Assembly (NCBI GenBank): GCA_021846005.1
Contig: JAJZIZ010000001.1
Location: 1-32,409, forward strand
DNA: 32,409 bases
Source of the DNA: Microcaldota archaeon
GTDB taxonomy: Archaea; Micrarchaeota; Micrarchaeia; Micrarchaeales; CABMGC01
Reading direction: 5' to 3'
Notes under the pieces: model-generated
Told to the model about the DNA's origin: nothing
Databases searched by the model: none
Seen by the model: the letters and a program-made list of their open reading frames with translations, nothing else
Program-made: the position numbers and the translations under genes
Shown: positions 1 to 7,152 of the stretch, in pieces
How positions within the stretch are numbered: position 1 is the stretch's first letter
Layout of the letters: every line of letters starts with the position of its first letter

Positions 1-174
1 TTTATTGGCTCTTATATGAATTGCACTAATTATCATCAGCAGTTTTCTGGCTGCATCCAACATTGGATTGCATATTACTTCATGCAAAACCTTCTCCTGT
101 CCGCTCCGGCTGACTCCGCTGTCCGGTTTCTTACCTATGTCCTCGATGAATCTGACATTCTTGCTTATAGGCAT
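1..174 (-). CDS. N-terminal part of an unknown protein, cut by the window edge
   Basis: An open frame of 58 codons runs leftward from an ATG at 174 off the left edge with no stop. The product starts MPISKNVRFIEDIGKK and then has an amphipathic, helix-like stretch (AARKLLMIISAIHIR) with no recognisable domain. On the same strand an AT-rich box A-like motif (TTTTAATAAA, about 197-207) lies roughly 23-33 nt before the ATG, as expected for leaderless archaeal transcription. It is divergent from the tnpB remnant. A plus-strand frame across the same bases (16-213) is less protein-like. I do not recognise the family. Confidence 0.5.
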   Translation of the reverse strand, partial: MPISKNVRFIEDIGKKPDSGVSRSGQEKVLHEVICNPMLDAARKLLMIISAIHIRANK

Positions 175-225
175 AATTCTACTTATAATAACTTTTGTTT
201 TATTAAAAGATAAGAGGAGGAGATA

Positions 226-774
226 ATGGAATTGACAAGAGCCTACAAATTCAGAATCTATCCTGATGCCACAAGGCAGGAAGAAATAGATGAAAGGCTA
301 ATCCTCGCACAGCATTTGCACAAACTTACAGACATTCTCGTCAATTCAGGATACATTTCATTAGCAGTGGAAGATCTCCGTATACAAAATATGGTGAAGA
401 ACCACCGCCTCGCACAGTCAATCCAGAACGCTTCATGGAATAGGTTCATCCAATTCCTTTCATACAAGGCTGAATGTGCTGGTATGAAGGTAATGAAGGC
501 AGATGCGAGGAATACATCAAAGGAATGCAGTAATTGTGGCAACATTCAGGAGATGCAGCTCTCGGAAAGAACATACAACTGCCAGAAATGCGGATTGCAG
601 ATGGACAGGGACATAAACGCATCAATAAACATACTCAAAAGAGCTACCCTCGGACAGAGGGAAAGTCACGCTCAGGGAGAGAATCGTCAATACATTCCAA
701 CAGGAAATGCAAACGGACTCGAAGAACTGAGAACCGATAAAACACATCCTTTGCAGGATGCAGTGATTGCATGA
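226..774 (+). pseudogene. tnpB: IS605/IS1341-type TnpB with large in-frame internal deletion
   Basis: The 182-aa product begins like TnpB (AYKFRIYPDATRQEE) but after about residue 33 jumps straight into the C-terminal half. What remains there is the RuvC-II segment with its glutamate (AVEDLRIQNM), the Cys4 zinc finger (CSNCG ... CQKCG, residues about 101-122), the RuvC-III aspartate (MDRDINASINI) and a typical TnpB tail. The wedge domain and RuvC-I (GIDLG aspartate) are missing, roughly 200 residues compared with the usual 370-400. It cannot be an active nuclease if the family mechanism holds. The frame is intact and preceded by a strong AGGAGG Shine-Dalgarno at 214-219, so it may still be translated. 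No tnpA transposase is present. Confidence 0.8.
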
Positions 775-817
775 ATGCTGAGGAAGTTCACACTGTTTAC
801 TGGTGGGGGGATGTCAC
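775..817 (+). mobile_element. Probable right-end remnant of the IS605-type element
   Basis: Directly after the tnpB stop comes TGAGGAAGTTCACAC followed by GGTGGGGGGATGTCAC. A weakly paired GTGGGG-containing hairpin and a terminal GATGTCAC resemble the right ends, and 3' ends of omega RNAs, of archaeal tnpB elements. If so, the element ends at 817, immediately before the TTG start of the next gene. The assignment rests on resemblance and position only. Confidence 0.45.
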
Positions 818-1537
818 TTGATAATAGATACTCATGTACATATAGGTCTTGATAAAGACGGCAGCTCACAGACTATCGATGAACTCAAGGCAAGCATGGC
901 CGGATGCGGCATAGACGCGTCTGTTGTATTTCCTTTTGATGTTGATGGAGACCTTGTCTCTGCAAGCAGGGAACTTCTTAAATACAAATCAAATTCAATA
1001 CTTCCTTTCTTAAGGTTTGATCCAAACGCTATAACTGCAGAGGAGGTCAAAAAACTGCTTGAAAATGATGACTTTGCTGGGGTCAAGCTCCACCCGAGGT
1101 CTCAAAATTTCGACCCGCTTGATAAAAAATTCTACCCTATCTTCCGCGAGATAGAGGATTCCGGGAAGCCTCTCATAATACACACCAGGAAAGAAACGAC
1201 TCCATATTCAGATCCTGACAGGGTTGTATGTCTCGCAGACGATTTCCATGAAATGAATATCATAATAGGACATTTTGCCTTTGTTTCCCAACCTGCAATT
1301 GAAAAAATCCAATCTCACGAGAATCTTTTCCTAGAAACATCAGTGGTATCAAGCAACGTGGTGATAAGGCTGCTAGCCAGGAAGCTCGGAGCCCGCAAAA
1401 TCCTCTTCGGCTCGGATTCTCCCATGTCAGACCAAGAAATAGAACTGCTTAAGATAAAAAAATCCGGATTAGATGAAAAGGAAAAGGAGATGATCCTATC
1501 TGGAAATCTTCTTTCCCTTCTAAATTCAAAAATCTAG
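818..1537 (+). CDS. Amidohydrolase-2-type TIM-barrel metal-dependent hydrolase
   Basis: The 239-aa product carries the amidohydrolase signature in order: N-terminal HxH (IDTHVHIG, residues 4-8), a lysine in GVKLHPR (about 91), His in LIIHTR (about 118), His in IIIGHF (about 148) and the catalytic Asp in FGSDSP (about 200). This fits the PF04909 family of small metal-dependent hydrolases and decarboxylases; the substrate cannot be read from sequence. I chose TTG 818 because the HxH strand normally sits at the extreme N-terminus and a GGTGGGGGG Shine-Dalgarno lies 7-15 nt upstream. A GTG at 803 would add five residues. The stop interlocks with that of the convergent gene in a shared CTAG (1534-1537). 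Confidence 0.8.
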   Translation: MIIDTHVHIGLDKDGSSQTIDELKASMAGCGIDASVVFPFDVDGDLVSASRELLKYKSNSILPFLRFDPNAITAEEVKKLLENDDFAGVKLHPRSQNFDPLDKKFYPIFREIEDSGKPLIIHTRKETTPYSDPDRVVCLADDFHEMNIIIGHFAFVSQPAIEKIQSHENLFLETSVVSSNVVIRLLARKLGARKILFGSDSPMSDQEIELLKIKKSGLDEKEKEMILSGNLLSLLNSKI

Positions 1538-2910
1538 GCGGTTCTGAATATGTGCTCGTGCACAAAGGCCTGAACAAAATCCTCTTCGGGCAAGCTTCTT
1601 GCCTTCAGCTCAGAAAATCTCATTCTTGTCTTAACTGCATGGTTCATTCCTTCTTCCAACGCATGGTGCATAGGCCGCAGGTAACGCGCATCGCTTTTCT
1701 CAAGTCCTCTCGCCGCAATCTTAAGCATATCATAGGATACCTCCTTTATTGGAACAGACCCCATACTGGCATCAAGCCCGTTGGTTATCGCATCTGACCT
1801 CGCCATTTTTATTTCGGAATCAGAATATTTTTCTAAATATTTTCCAGCTTCCCCGTTACTATTCCGGAGTCCAAGCGCAAGAGCATTTATCGCCATCAGC
1901 CATTTCAAAGAAGGTTGGAACGCAGGTGCCCTCAATTCAACGGTTCCATATCCTGTAAGCCGCGCATCAGTCCATACGGTTCCAAGCATTGTCACAAAAT
2001 CTTCAATTCCTGGTTTTATTGCAGAAGGGAGTCCTGTAGCAATATCTATTGTGTTTGCGTGTCCGGCTTCGCAAAGCTGGGAAAAAGACCTATACTCACT
2101 GTCAAAATACATATAATTATCCTGCCTTTTTGCGAAAATAGGCTTGAAACTTGATATTCTGGAATACCATTTCTGAAGCGTGGCAAAACGTTCAGGAACT
2201 CCAACCCTGTCGCCTTCTATGATATTGTTATTGGCCATCGCATCCCAGGCTGTTCCCCTGAACTCCTGATGCCTGTCAATATTACCTTCAAGAATTGTGG
2301 AGTTTGCAGTCAGGGCTATTATTGCCGGAGAAAATCCTATCATAGTGTTTAAGGTTCCTATGGCATTCTCCCTTGAAACATCCAGATGAATCTGCGAAGC
2401 TGCAGTCACTGTCATGTTTATCAGGTCATCACCAAAATAACCTACAAGATAAGAATATCTCTGTTTCGGCATCATATTCTCAAAACTGCGTTTCTGGAAA
2501 GGCTGGATCCCCAGACCTAACACTGCGATTCCTGCCATATCTGCAGCTTCAAGGACCATAGCGAACCTGCGCCTCAGTCTCTCTTCGTTAGCAGGAAGGC
2601 TCGCCTCGGGCTTTAGTCCAAGTTCCATAATTCCTATAGGCATGTCTGTGGTAACCTCTTCCCTAAATCCGCTCTCTGTATTCACCACTGAAGTTAAGTA
2701 ATCGCGGCTCTTCCTGCCATCAACTAAGAGTATCTCTGATACAGGTTTCCAGCCTTTCTCGATTCTTAGTATCGCATCCAACATTGACGATATATTTTCC
2801 AAGGAAGGCTGCCTGCCCGAGTTCTTCATCACCAGCGGCGCTTCTACCTCCTGCCCAGTCTTATCGCCTGGTTTCAGCCTGGCTTCATATTGTTTATATA
2901 TTGTATTCAT
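1534..2910 (-). CDS. Glutamate-cysteine ligase-like protein (GCS2 family)
   Basis: The 458-aa protein resembles the GCS2 (GshA/EgtA-like) carboxylate-amine ligases. It has an early EVEAPLVM motif, a central QIHLDVSRENAIGT segment followed by the PAIIALTANSTILEG strand-loop, and TVELRAPAFQP further on, which correspond to the ATP/glutamate/Mg-binding core of that family. Known members make gamma-glutamylcysteine, used as a thiol buffer in haloarchaea and as glutathione precursor in bacteria. No glutathione synthetase lies in the window, so the end product is open. The start is ATG 2910, with an AT-rich TTGATAAGAAATT about 26 nt upstream. Substrate specificity is not established. Confidence 0.7.
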   Translation of the reverse strand: MNTIYKQYEARLKPGDKTGQEVEAPLVMKNSGRQPSLENISSMLDAILRIEKGWKPVSEILLVDGRKSRDYLTSVVNTESGFREEVTTDMPIGIMELGLKPEASLPANEERLRRRFAMVLEAADMAGIAVLGLGIQPFQKRSFENMMPKQRYSYLVGYFGDDLINMTVTAASQIHLDVSRENAIGTLNTMIGFSPAIIALTANSTILEGNIDRHQEFRGTAWDAMANNNIIEGDRVGVPERFATLQKWYSRISSFKPIFAKRQDNYMYFDSEYRSFSQLCEAGHANTIDIATGLPSAIKPGIEDFVTMLGTVWTDARLTGYGTVELRAPAFQPSLKWLMAINALALGLRNSNGEAGKYLEKYSDSEIKMARSDAITNGLDASMGSVPIKEVSYDMLKIAARGLEKSDARYLRPMHHALEEGMNHAVKTRMRFSELKARSLPEEDFVQAFVHEHIFRTA

Positions 2911-3283
2911 TTTGTCATCAAATTTCTTATCAAATCAGAAAGGTATGCAATATTTTCGTTTGAACAGCATATGCTGCTAAAGCGTCAAAGCAACGTGCGT
3001 GCCAAAATTAGTGTGCTGGAATCAAATTCCGGAATAAGGAAAATTCTCTCTTTTGCTTTCTTTGTAATGCCAACACCAGATTTTTTTGGTTGTGATTAGA
3101 TATATATGTGTTTTCTGGAGATTTTCCTGTGAACCAGCTTGCTTTGCGTCTACAAAATTTACAAAATAATCCTCAAAGTAGCATATGCCTCGACATTTTC
3201 TCCCTTCCTCGTTATATGTTACTCTCGGAGCCACGAGGATAAATATAAAAAGATATCAGTAGTAGGTTATATTGGTGAATTTG
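2911..3283. other. AT-rich intergenic region without a convincing gene
   Basis: This 373-bp stretch separates two divergent genes. It holds a perfect 12-bp palindrome CAGCATATGCTG at 2965-2976, a box A (ATAAATATAAAAAG, about 3239-3252) for the next rightward gene, and a GGTG ribosome-binding site at 3274-3277. A leftward frame of 70 codons from GTG 3234 has no clear Shine-Dalgarno and unconvincing composition. No structured RNA was recognised. Confidence 0.5.
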
Positions 3284-3523
3284 ATGGCAGAAAGAATATC
3301 AGATGAGAAAATTTCAAGGGAGGATGGATATCTATACTTCCTTGGAAAGGACGGATACGTCTGGAGAACACCTATGAAGAACAATCCTCGCGGAAGAAAG
3401 AGAAAAGAAGGAAGCGAGAAGATTAAGAGGGAAGAAGGATTCCTCTATTTCATAGACAAGAACGGATACGTCGCAAGAACAAAGATGAACAGAAAGGGAA
3501 GAATGAGGAGAAAGAGGAGATAA
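3284..3523 (+). CDS. Small basic protein built from two copies of a roughly 32-residue repeat
   Basis: The 79-aa product consists of two similar units: residues 9-40 (ISREDGYLYFLGKDGYVWRT then a basic tail) and 46-79 (IKREEGFLYFIDKNGYVART then a basic tail). Each unit has a predicted beta-hairpin core, [ED]G[YF]LYF-x-x-[KD]-[ND]-GYV-x-RT, followed by Arg/Lys-rich sequence ending RRKRR. The strong positive charge suggests nucleic-acid or ribosome binding, but this is inference and I do not recognise a named family. ATG 3284 is favoured over TTG 3272 because a GGTG Shine-Dalgarno lies at 3274-3277. T-rich sequence after the stop may terminate transcription. Confidence 0.75.
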   Translation: MAERISDEKISREDGYLYFLGKDGYVWRTPMKNNPRGRKRKEGSEKIKREEGFLYFIDKNGYVARTKMNRKGRMRRKRR

Positions 3524-3600
3524 ACTCTCCTTTATTTCTTGGCATTTATTTTATTTAAGCCATCTTCTTCTAATTGACTTTTTTACAGCGCTTATTGAAA

Positions 3601-4323
3601 TCAGAAAGTCTCAACCTTTGGCCAATCCGCCCTTGACAGGTCCCTTCTCTGATAAGAACTCTCAACGAAAACTATCCTGCTGAGGATTGTGAAAATGGTA
3701 TCAAGTATGAGCAGGACTATTATATAAATATAATAATTGGGCGCGCCGGTATTTACTGTGCCTATATATTCAAAAACGAAAAGCGCAATAGCTATGAAAA
3801 TCACAATCACTGCAAATGCCAATCCGGCTCCCGAATTGCGAAGAACCACTATCCCTGAAATGATTCCGCCCGCAACAACGAACAGGTTTATCAGGTTTAT
3901 CTCGGTGCTGAGATTGAGCTGAAGCAGAAATGAATAAATACCGACTCTCTCTGCCTGGCTTATGATACTGTTTACTTGCGGGTATGTATGGTAAAGTATG
4001 AAAAGCGAACTTGCAATAAAAAGAATCGCGGCTATATATGTAAACCTGTTTGGGCCTACTTTGAACCTGCTTTTGGGAATCGGTGCCTTGCCCAGGTCTT
4101 CAAGACAATATTCCTTGCCTTCGTATCTTACCAAGTCCGGATAGCAGAAATACTGGCCGCAATATGCGCATTTCGCATAGGCATCACGCCATGGATGGTT
4201 TGTGCACATCTGCCCCTTTGGCACGTTGCCCTCCTTCGGTTCAGAAACCTCTGGCACAGTAGCATTAGGGATCTGGTATTGTGACTGCTCCCCGCTGTCC
4301 TGCACAACTGACTCGAAGCCCAC
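3601..4323 (-). CDS. Zinc-finger membrane protein with four predicted TM helices
   Basis: The 240-aa protein has three parts. A polar N-terminus is followed by a B-box-like Cys/His cluster (CTNHPWRDAYAKCAYCGQYF ... YCLEDL, residues about 40-77). Four hydrophobic segments follow, at about 94-111, 139-161, 165-187 and 196-215. The C-terminal tail is short and charged. Such zinc-ribbon plus membrane proteins are common in archaea without a defined function. The start is uncertain: GTG 4323 is the only standard start in frame, although the frame stays open upstream to a TAG near the end of the eS26 gene. It follows eS26 on the same strand, so the two are probably cotranscribed. Confidence 0.7.
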   Translation of the reverse strand: MGFESVVQDSGEQSQYQIPNATVPEVSEPKEGNVPKGQMCTNHPWRDAYAKCAYCGQYFCYPDLVRYEGKEYCLEDLGKAPIPKSRFKVGPNRFTYIAAILFIASSLFILYHTYPQVNSIISQAERVGIYSFLLQLNLSTEINLINLFVVAGGIISGIVVLRNSGAGLAFAVIVIFIAIALFVFEYIGTVNTGAPNYYIYIIVLLILDTIFTILSRIVFVESSYQRRDLSRADWPKVETF

Positions 4324-4386
4324 TGCCTGCTGCCCCGAAAGAGAATCAGTTTGGTTCAGGGCAGCATCATCAGATATCTAAAGCAC

Positions 4387-4623
4387 CTACTCGAACTTGT
4401 TTGCTGAGTGGCGCTCCGCTTCCCTCGCTTTTCTTTCGAATATGCCTCTATGTTTCGCGCAGCTTATGCAATAGTACACCTTCCTTTTTGTCATGAACCT
4501 TACGTTGCTCATGCTGCTGGGTTCGGTTCCGTATCTTATCATCTTTTCGTAAACTATGCCCTTGCTTCTAGGGACTCTTCTTCCACAGCTGTCGCAGACG
4601 ACTTGTGATTCGCTTCCTCGCAT
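4387..4623 (-). CDS. rps26e: Ribosomal protein eS26 (S26e)
   Basis: The 78-aa product has the zinc-binding layout of eS26: CDSCGRRVPRSKGI near the N-terminus (residues 10-23), a basic middle, then YYCISCAKHRGIFERKAREA (residues 50-69). Both CxxC pairs are present, as in the archaeal and eukaryotic family that binds at the small-subunit mRNA exit channel. It is shorter than eukaryotic eS26, which is usual for archaea. An AGGT motif lies about 9 nt before ATG 4623. It leads a leftward pair with the zinc-finger membrane gene and is divergent from the RpiB-like gene. eS26 has a patchy distribution in archaea, so it is a useful lineage marker. Confidence 0.8.
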   Translation of the reverse strand: MRGSESQVVCDSCGRRVPRSKGIVYEKMIRYGTEPSSMSNVRFMTKRKVYYCISCAKHRGIFERKAREAERHSANKFE

Positions 4624-4789
4624 AAGAATACCTGCATTACAATGTATACCAAATAATATCCATGATAAGATTATTAGATGCGTAGGTAGTCTTTCTATAT
4701 CGCGTCTTTCTTACGGTCTGTTGGGGTTCAAAGTATCATATTTATTTATTTTGCCATCTCATAGAAGATCAAGAACAAAAGGCCCTCTA

Positions 4790-5362
4790 ATGAAGATACT
4801 TGCGATAAGCAACATAAGCGGCGCTGTAGAGCGGGTAGCTGACATGTTCGAAAATACTAACGCAAGCGTCATGGCAAAAGAGGAGGCCAATGACATCGCA
4901 GGCATAAGGGACAAAATATCTGCCGCTTTTTCCAAGGGAATTTACGATTATGCGGTTGTGGTGGTTGAGGATTACATATCCGCAACTGCAATCCTGAATA
5001 AATCAGATGAGATAACTGCCGCTGTTTTTGATTCTGAAGATGACATGGCATTCCTGAATGGCAGCAAGGTCAATACGCTTATAATAAAAGCCTCAAGAAA
5101 AACCCTGACTTTTCTGGGAATACTTACTAACGTACATGCCTCCTCAGGCAGAAAATCCGAAGCTTCATCAACGGCAAAAGCCGAAAAGCTCGCGGAGAAG
5201 AACACAAATACGCACGAGTGGTTTCCCATACATATGGCTCATGTGCCATCAAAGGAAATCTCCAAGCCCAAGCAGTCAGCCGGTGGGGATGAGCCTCCGA
5301 TGGCGGGAAGAAAAGGCATTATGGGCAAGCTCAAGGACAGCCTCGGCATAATTGACGAATGA
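4790..5362 (+). CDS. RpiB-like protein with a degenerate active site
   Basis: The 190-aa protein aligns by eye with sugar-phosphate isomerases of the RpiB/LacAB fold over about residues 40-110. It has an AAFSKGIYDYAVVVV strand, then an ILNKSDEITAAVF segment matching the family's aaNK-x-x-GIRAA, then KVNTLIIKA matching the NvLalG strand. The catalytic Cys in the family's CGTG loop is replaced by an acidic EDYI stretch, so isomerase activity is doubtful and a sensing or binding role is possible. The C-terminal 70 residues are polar and low-complexity. ATG 4790 is chosen because homology begins immediately (MKILAIS); a longer frame from 4556 overlaps the divergent eS26 gene and is unlikely. Confidence 0.6.
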   Translation: MKILAISNISGAVERVADMFENTNASVMAKEEANDIAGIRDKISAAFSKGIYDYAVVVVEDYISATAILNKSDEITAAVFDSEDDMAFLNGSKVNTLIIKASRKTLTFLGILTNVHASSGRKSEASSTAKAEKLAEKNTNTHEWFPIHMAHVPSKEISKPKQSAGGDEPPMAGRKGIMGKLKDSLGIIDE

Positions 5363-5417
5363 ATCGCCAATTCAGCCCCGAATCCGCATCCCGGCATCCT
5401 AAGGCTCTGTAAAACCC

Positions 5418-5424
5418 ATAAATA
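5418..5424 (+). promoter_or_regulatory. Box A for the HTH-gdhA operon
   Basis: ATAAATA lies 23-29 nt before ATG 5447, the spacing of a leaderless archaeal promoter. It probably drives the regulator and the glutamate dehydrogenase gene together. Confidence 0.55.
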
Positions 5425-5446
5425 CTTTGTCATACAATTTTTATGC

Positions 5447-5770
5447 ATGGATCCAGAATGCAGGATAATATCAAAGGAGATACTTCCGGCCGTAAGGGCA
5501 TCAGTCGCACAGACAATGATTTCCGAATATAATTACTGCCAGAGAGAAATAGCAGAGAAGCTCGGCGTCGTCCAGGTATCCGTAAGCAAATACATAAACA
5601 AGAAATACTCGAAGGAAATAAGTGAGATAGTGGGTTATATAAAAGGAAAGAGGCTCGAAGGCAAAGTAATAGAATCCATAGTGAGCGGAAAGCCTACTGC
5701 AGAGATAAGCGAAGAGCTGGACAGCCTGTGCGGCGAGATAGCCGATTCTTCATACTACAAAAAAATTTAA
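5447..5770 (+). CDS. HTH transcriptional regulator, COG2522-like
   Basis: The 107-aa protein starts with the motif seen in COG2522-type archaeal regulators (ISKEILPAVRASVAQTMI) and carries a helix-turn-helix at about residues 30-50 (CQREIAEKLGVVQVSVSKYI). The remaining helices probably mediate dimerisation. A leaderless box A precedes ATG 5447. The stop lies 10 bp before gdhA, which makes an operon and suggests control of nitrogen or glutamate metabolism, although small HTH genes in compact genomes can be placed by chance. The effector is unknown. Confidence 0.75.
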   Translation: MDPECRIISKEILPAVRASVAQTMISEYNYCQREIAEKLGVVQVSVSKYINKKYSKEISEIVGYIKGKRLEGKVIESIVSGKPTAEISEELDSLCGEIADSSYYKKI

Positions 5771-5780
5771 TGGTGTCAAA

Positions 5781-7049
5781 ATGCCAGAAGAACTAGATCC
5801 ATTCAAGATAAGCCAGCAGCAGCTCGATTCGGCCGCAGAGGTCATGAATCTTGACAAGACTGCCCACGAGATTCTCAGGGAGCCCATGCGCACAATCTCC
5901 ACAAGCATTCCCGTAAAGATGCGTGACAGCTCAACCGAAGTCTTTCAGGGCTTCAGGGTTCAGTATAATGATGCAAGAGGCCCTGGCAAAGGGGGCATAA
6001 GGTTCCATCCCGGGGAAAACCTCAACACAGTCAAGGCGCTATCCGCATGGATGACCTGGAAATGCTCGCTGGCCAACATACCATTCGGCGGAGCAAAAGG
6101 CGGAGTAATATGCGATACCAAGAAGATGAATGATATTGAACTTGAAAATCTTTCCAGAGGATACATTCGCGCTCTTGGCAGGTTCATAGGTCCAAAGCTC
6201 GACGTCCCGGCTCCTGACGTATACACCAATCCACAAATAATGGCCTGGATGATGGACGAATACAGCAAGCTTGCCGGACATAATGAATTCGGCATGATAA
6301 CTGGAAAGCCCCTCGAGGTCTGGGGCTCCGAAGGCAGATTTGATTCCACTGCAATGGGCGGCATGTATGTGCTCAGGGAGGCGGCGAAGCTCAGGAAGCT
6401 TAAGATAAAAGACGCCAAGATAGCCATACAGGGATTCGGCAATGCTGGAAAATTTGCATTCGAGCTTTCAAAGAAGCTCGGCGCTAAAGTTGTAGCCATA
6501 AGCGATTCAAGCGGCGGAGTTTACTCCGAAAACGGCCTGGACTACGACAAGCTCTCCAAGGCCAAGGAAGAAACCGGCGAGCTGCACGGCTATGACGGCA
6601 AGAAATACGAGCAGGTATCAAACAGCGAGCTTCTTGAGCTTGACGTAGATGTGCTTATACCTGCCGCAATAGAGAACCAGATAACAAAAGGGAATGCCGA
6701 TAAGATAAAGGCAGATATAGTCCTGGAGCTTGCAAACGGCCCTGTGACTCCTGCCGCAGACCAGATCCTATTCGAGAAAGGCGTTCTTGACCTTCCCGAC
6801 TTCCTGGTCAACTCCGGAGGTGTCATTGTCTCGTATTTCGAATGGGTGCAGAATACTCAAAACTATTATTGGACAGAAGAAGAGGTCTACTCGAAGCTCG
6901 ACGGCATCATAACCAAATCATTCAAGGATGTCTTTGCAACACAGGATGCCTACAAATCCCAGAAGAAAAAGATAAGCCCAAGGACGTCGGCATATATCGT
7001 GGCTGTGGACCGTGTCGCAAAGGCGATGAAGACAAGGGGCTGGTATTGA
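5781..7049 (+). CDS. gdhA: Glutamate dehydrogenase
   Basis: The 422-aa protein is a full-length hexameric-type glutamate dehydrogenase (Glu + NAD(P)+ + H2O to 2-oxoglutarate + NH3 + NAD(P)H). Seen directly are the GGIRFHPGEN substrate segment (71-80), the catalytic Lys in GGAKGGV (Lys106), the conserved Asp in VPAPDVYTN (Asp146) and the Rossmann motif GFGNAG (218-223), followed by an AISDSSGGV strand end. Cofactor preference is not clear. A GGTG Shine-Dalgarno (TTAATGGTGTCAAAATG) lies just upstream. It is the second gene of an operon with the HTH regulator and links carbon and nitrogen metabolism. Confidence 0.93.
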   Translation: MPEELDPFKISQQQLDSAAEVMNLDKTAHEILREPMRTISTSIPVKMRDSSTEVFQGFRVQYNDARGPGKGGIRFHPGENLNTVKALSAWMTWKCSLANIPFGGAKGGVICDTKKMNDIELENLSRGYIRALGRFIGPKLDVPAPDVYTNPQIMAWMMDEYSKLAGHNEFGMITGKPLEVWGSEGRFDSTAMGGMYVLREAAKLRKLKIKDAKIAIQGFGNAGKFAFELSKKLGAKVVAISDSSGGVYSENGLDYDKLSKAKEETGELHGYDGKKYEQVSNSELLELDVDVLIPAAIENQITKGNADKIKADIVLELANGPVTPAADQILFEKGVLDLPDFLVNSGGVIVSYFEWVQNTQNYYWTEEEVYSKLDGIITKSFKDVFATQDAYKSQKKKISPRTSAYIVAVDRVAKAMKTRGWY

Positions 7050-7152
7050 CCAGGCGCAGAAATCTAATTTCTGCAATCCTGCTGTTTTTTCAGGAGGCAG
7101 CAGGTTACAAACCTGAATCATCCAATATTCGGAGCGAAAGCCGCTGCTAAAT

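Noticed and set aside
2965..2976. Palindrome CAGCATATGCTG as an operator
   Set aside because: A single 12-bp palindrome not close to a start codon is weak evidence for regulation.
3022..3234. 70-codon minus-strand frame in the intergenic region
   Set aside because: Only a GTG start without ribosome-binding site, and an unconvincing composition.
5960..6499. 179-codon minus-strand frame opposite glutamate dehydrogenase
   Set aside because: It is antisense to a conserved enzyme, with composition typical of a shadow frame.
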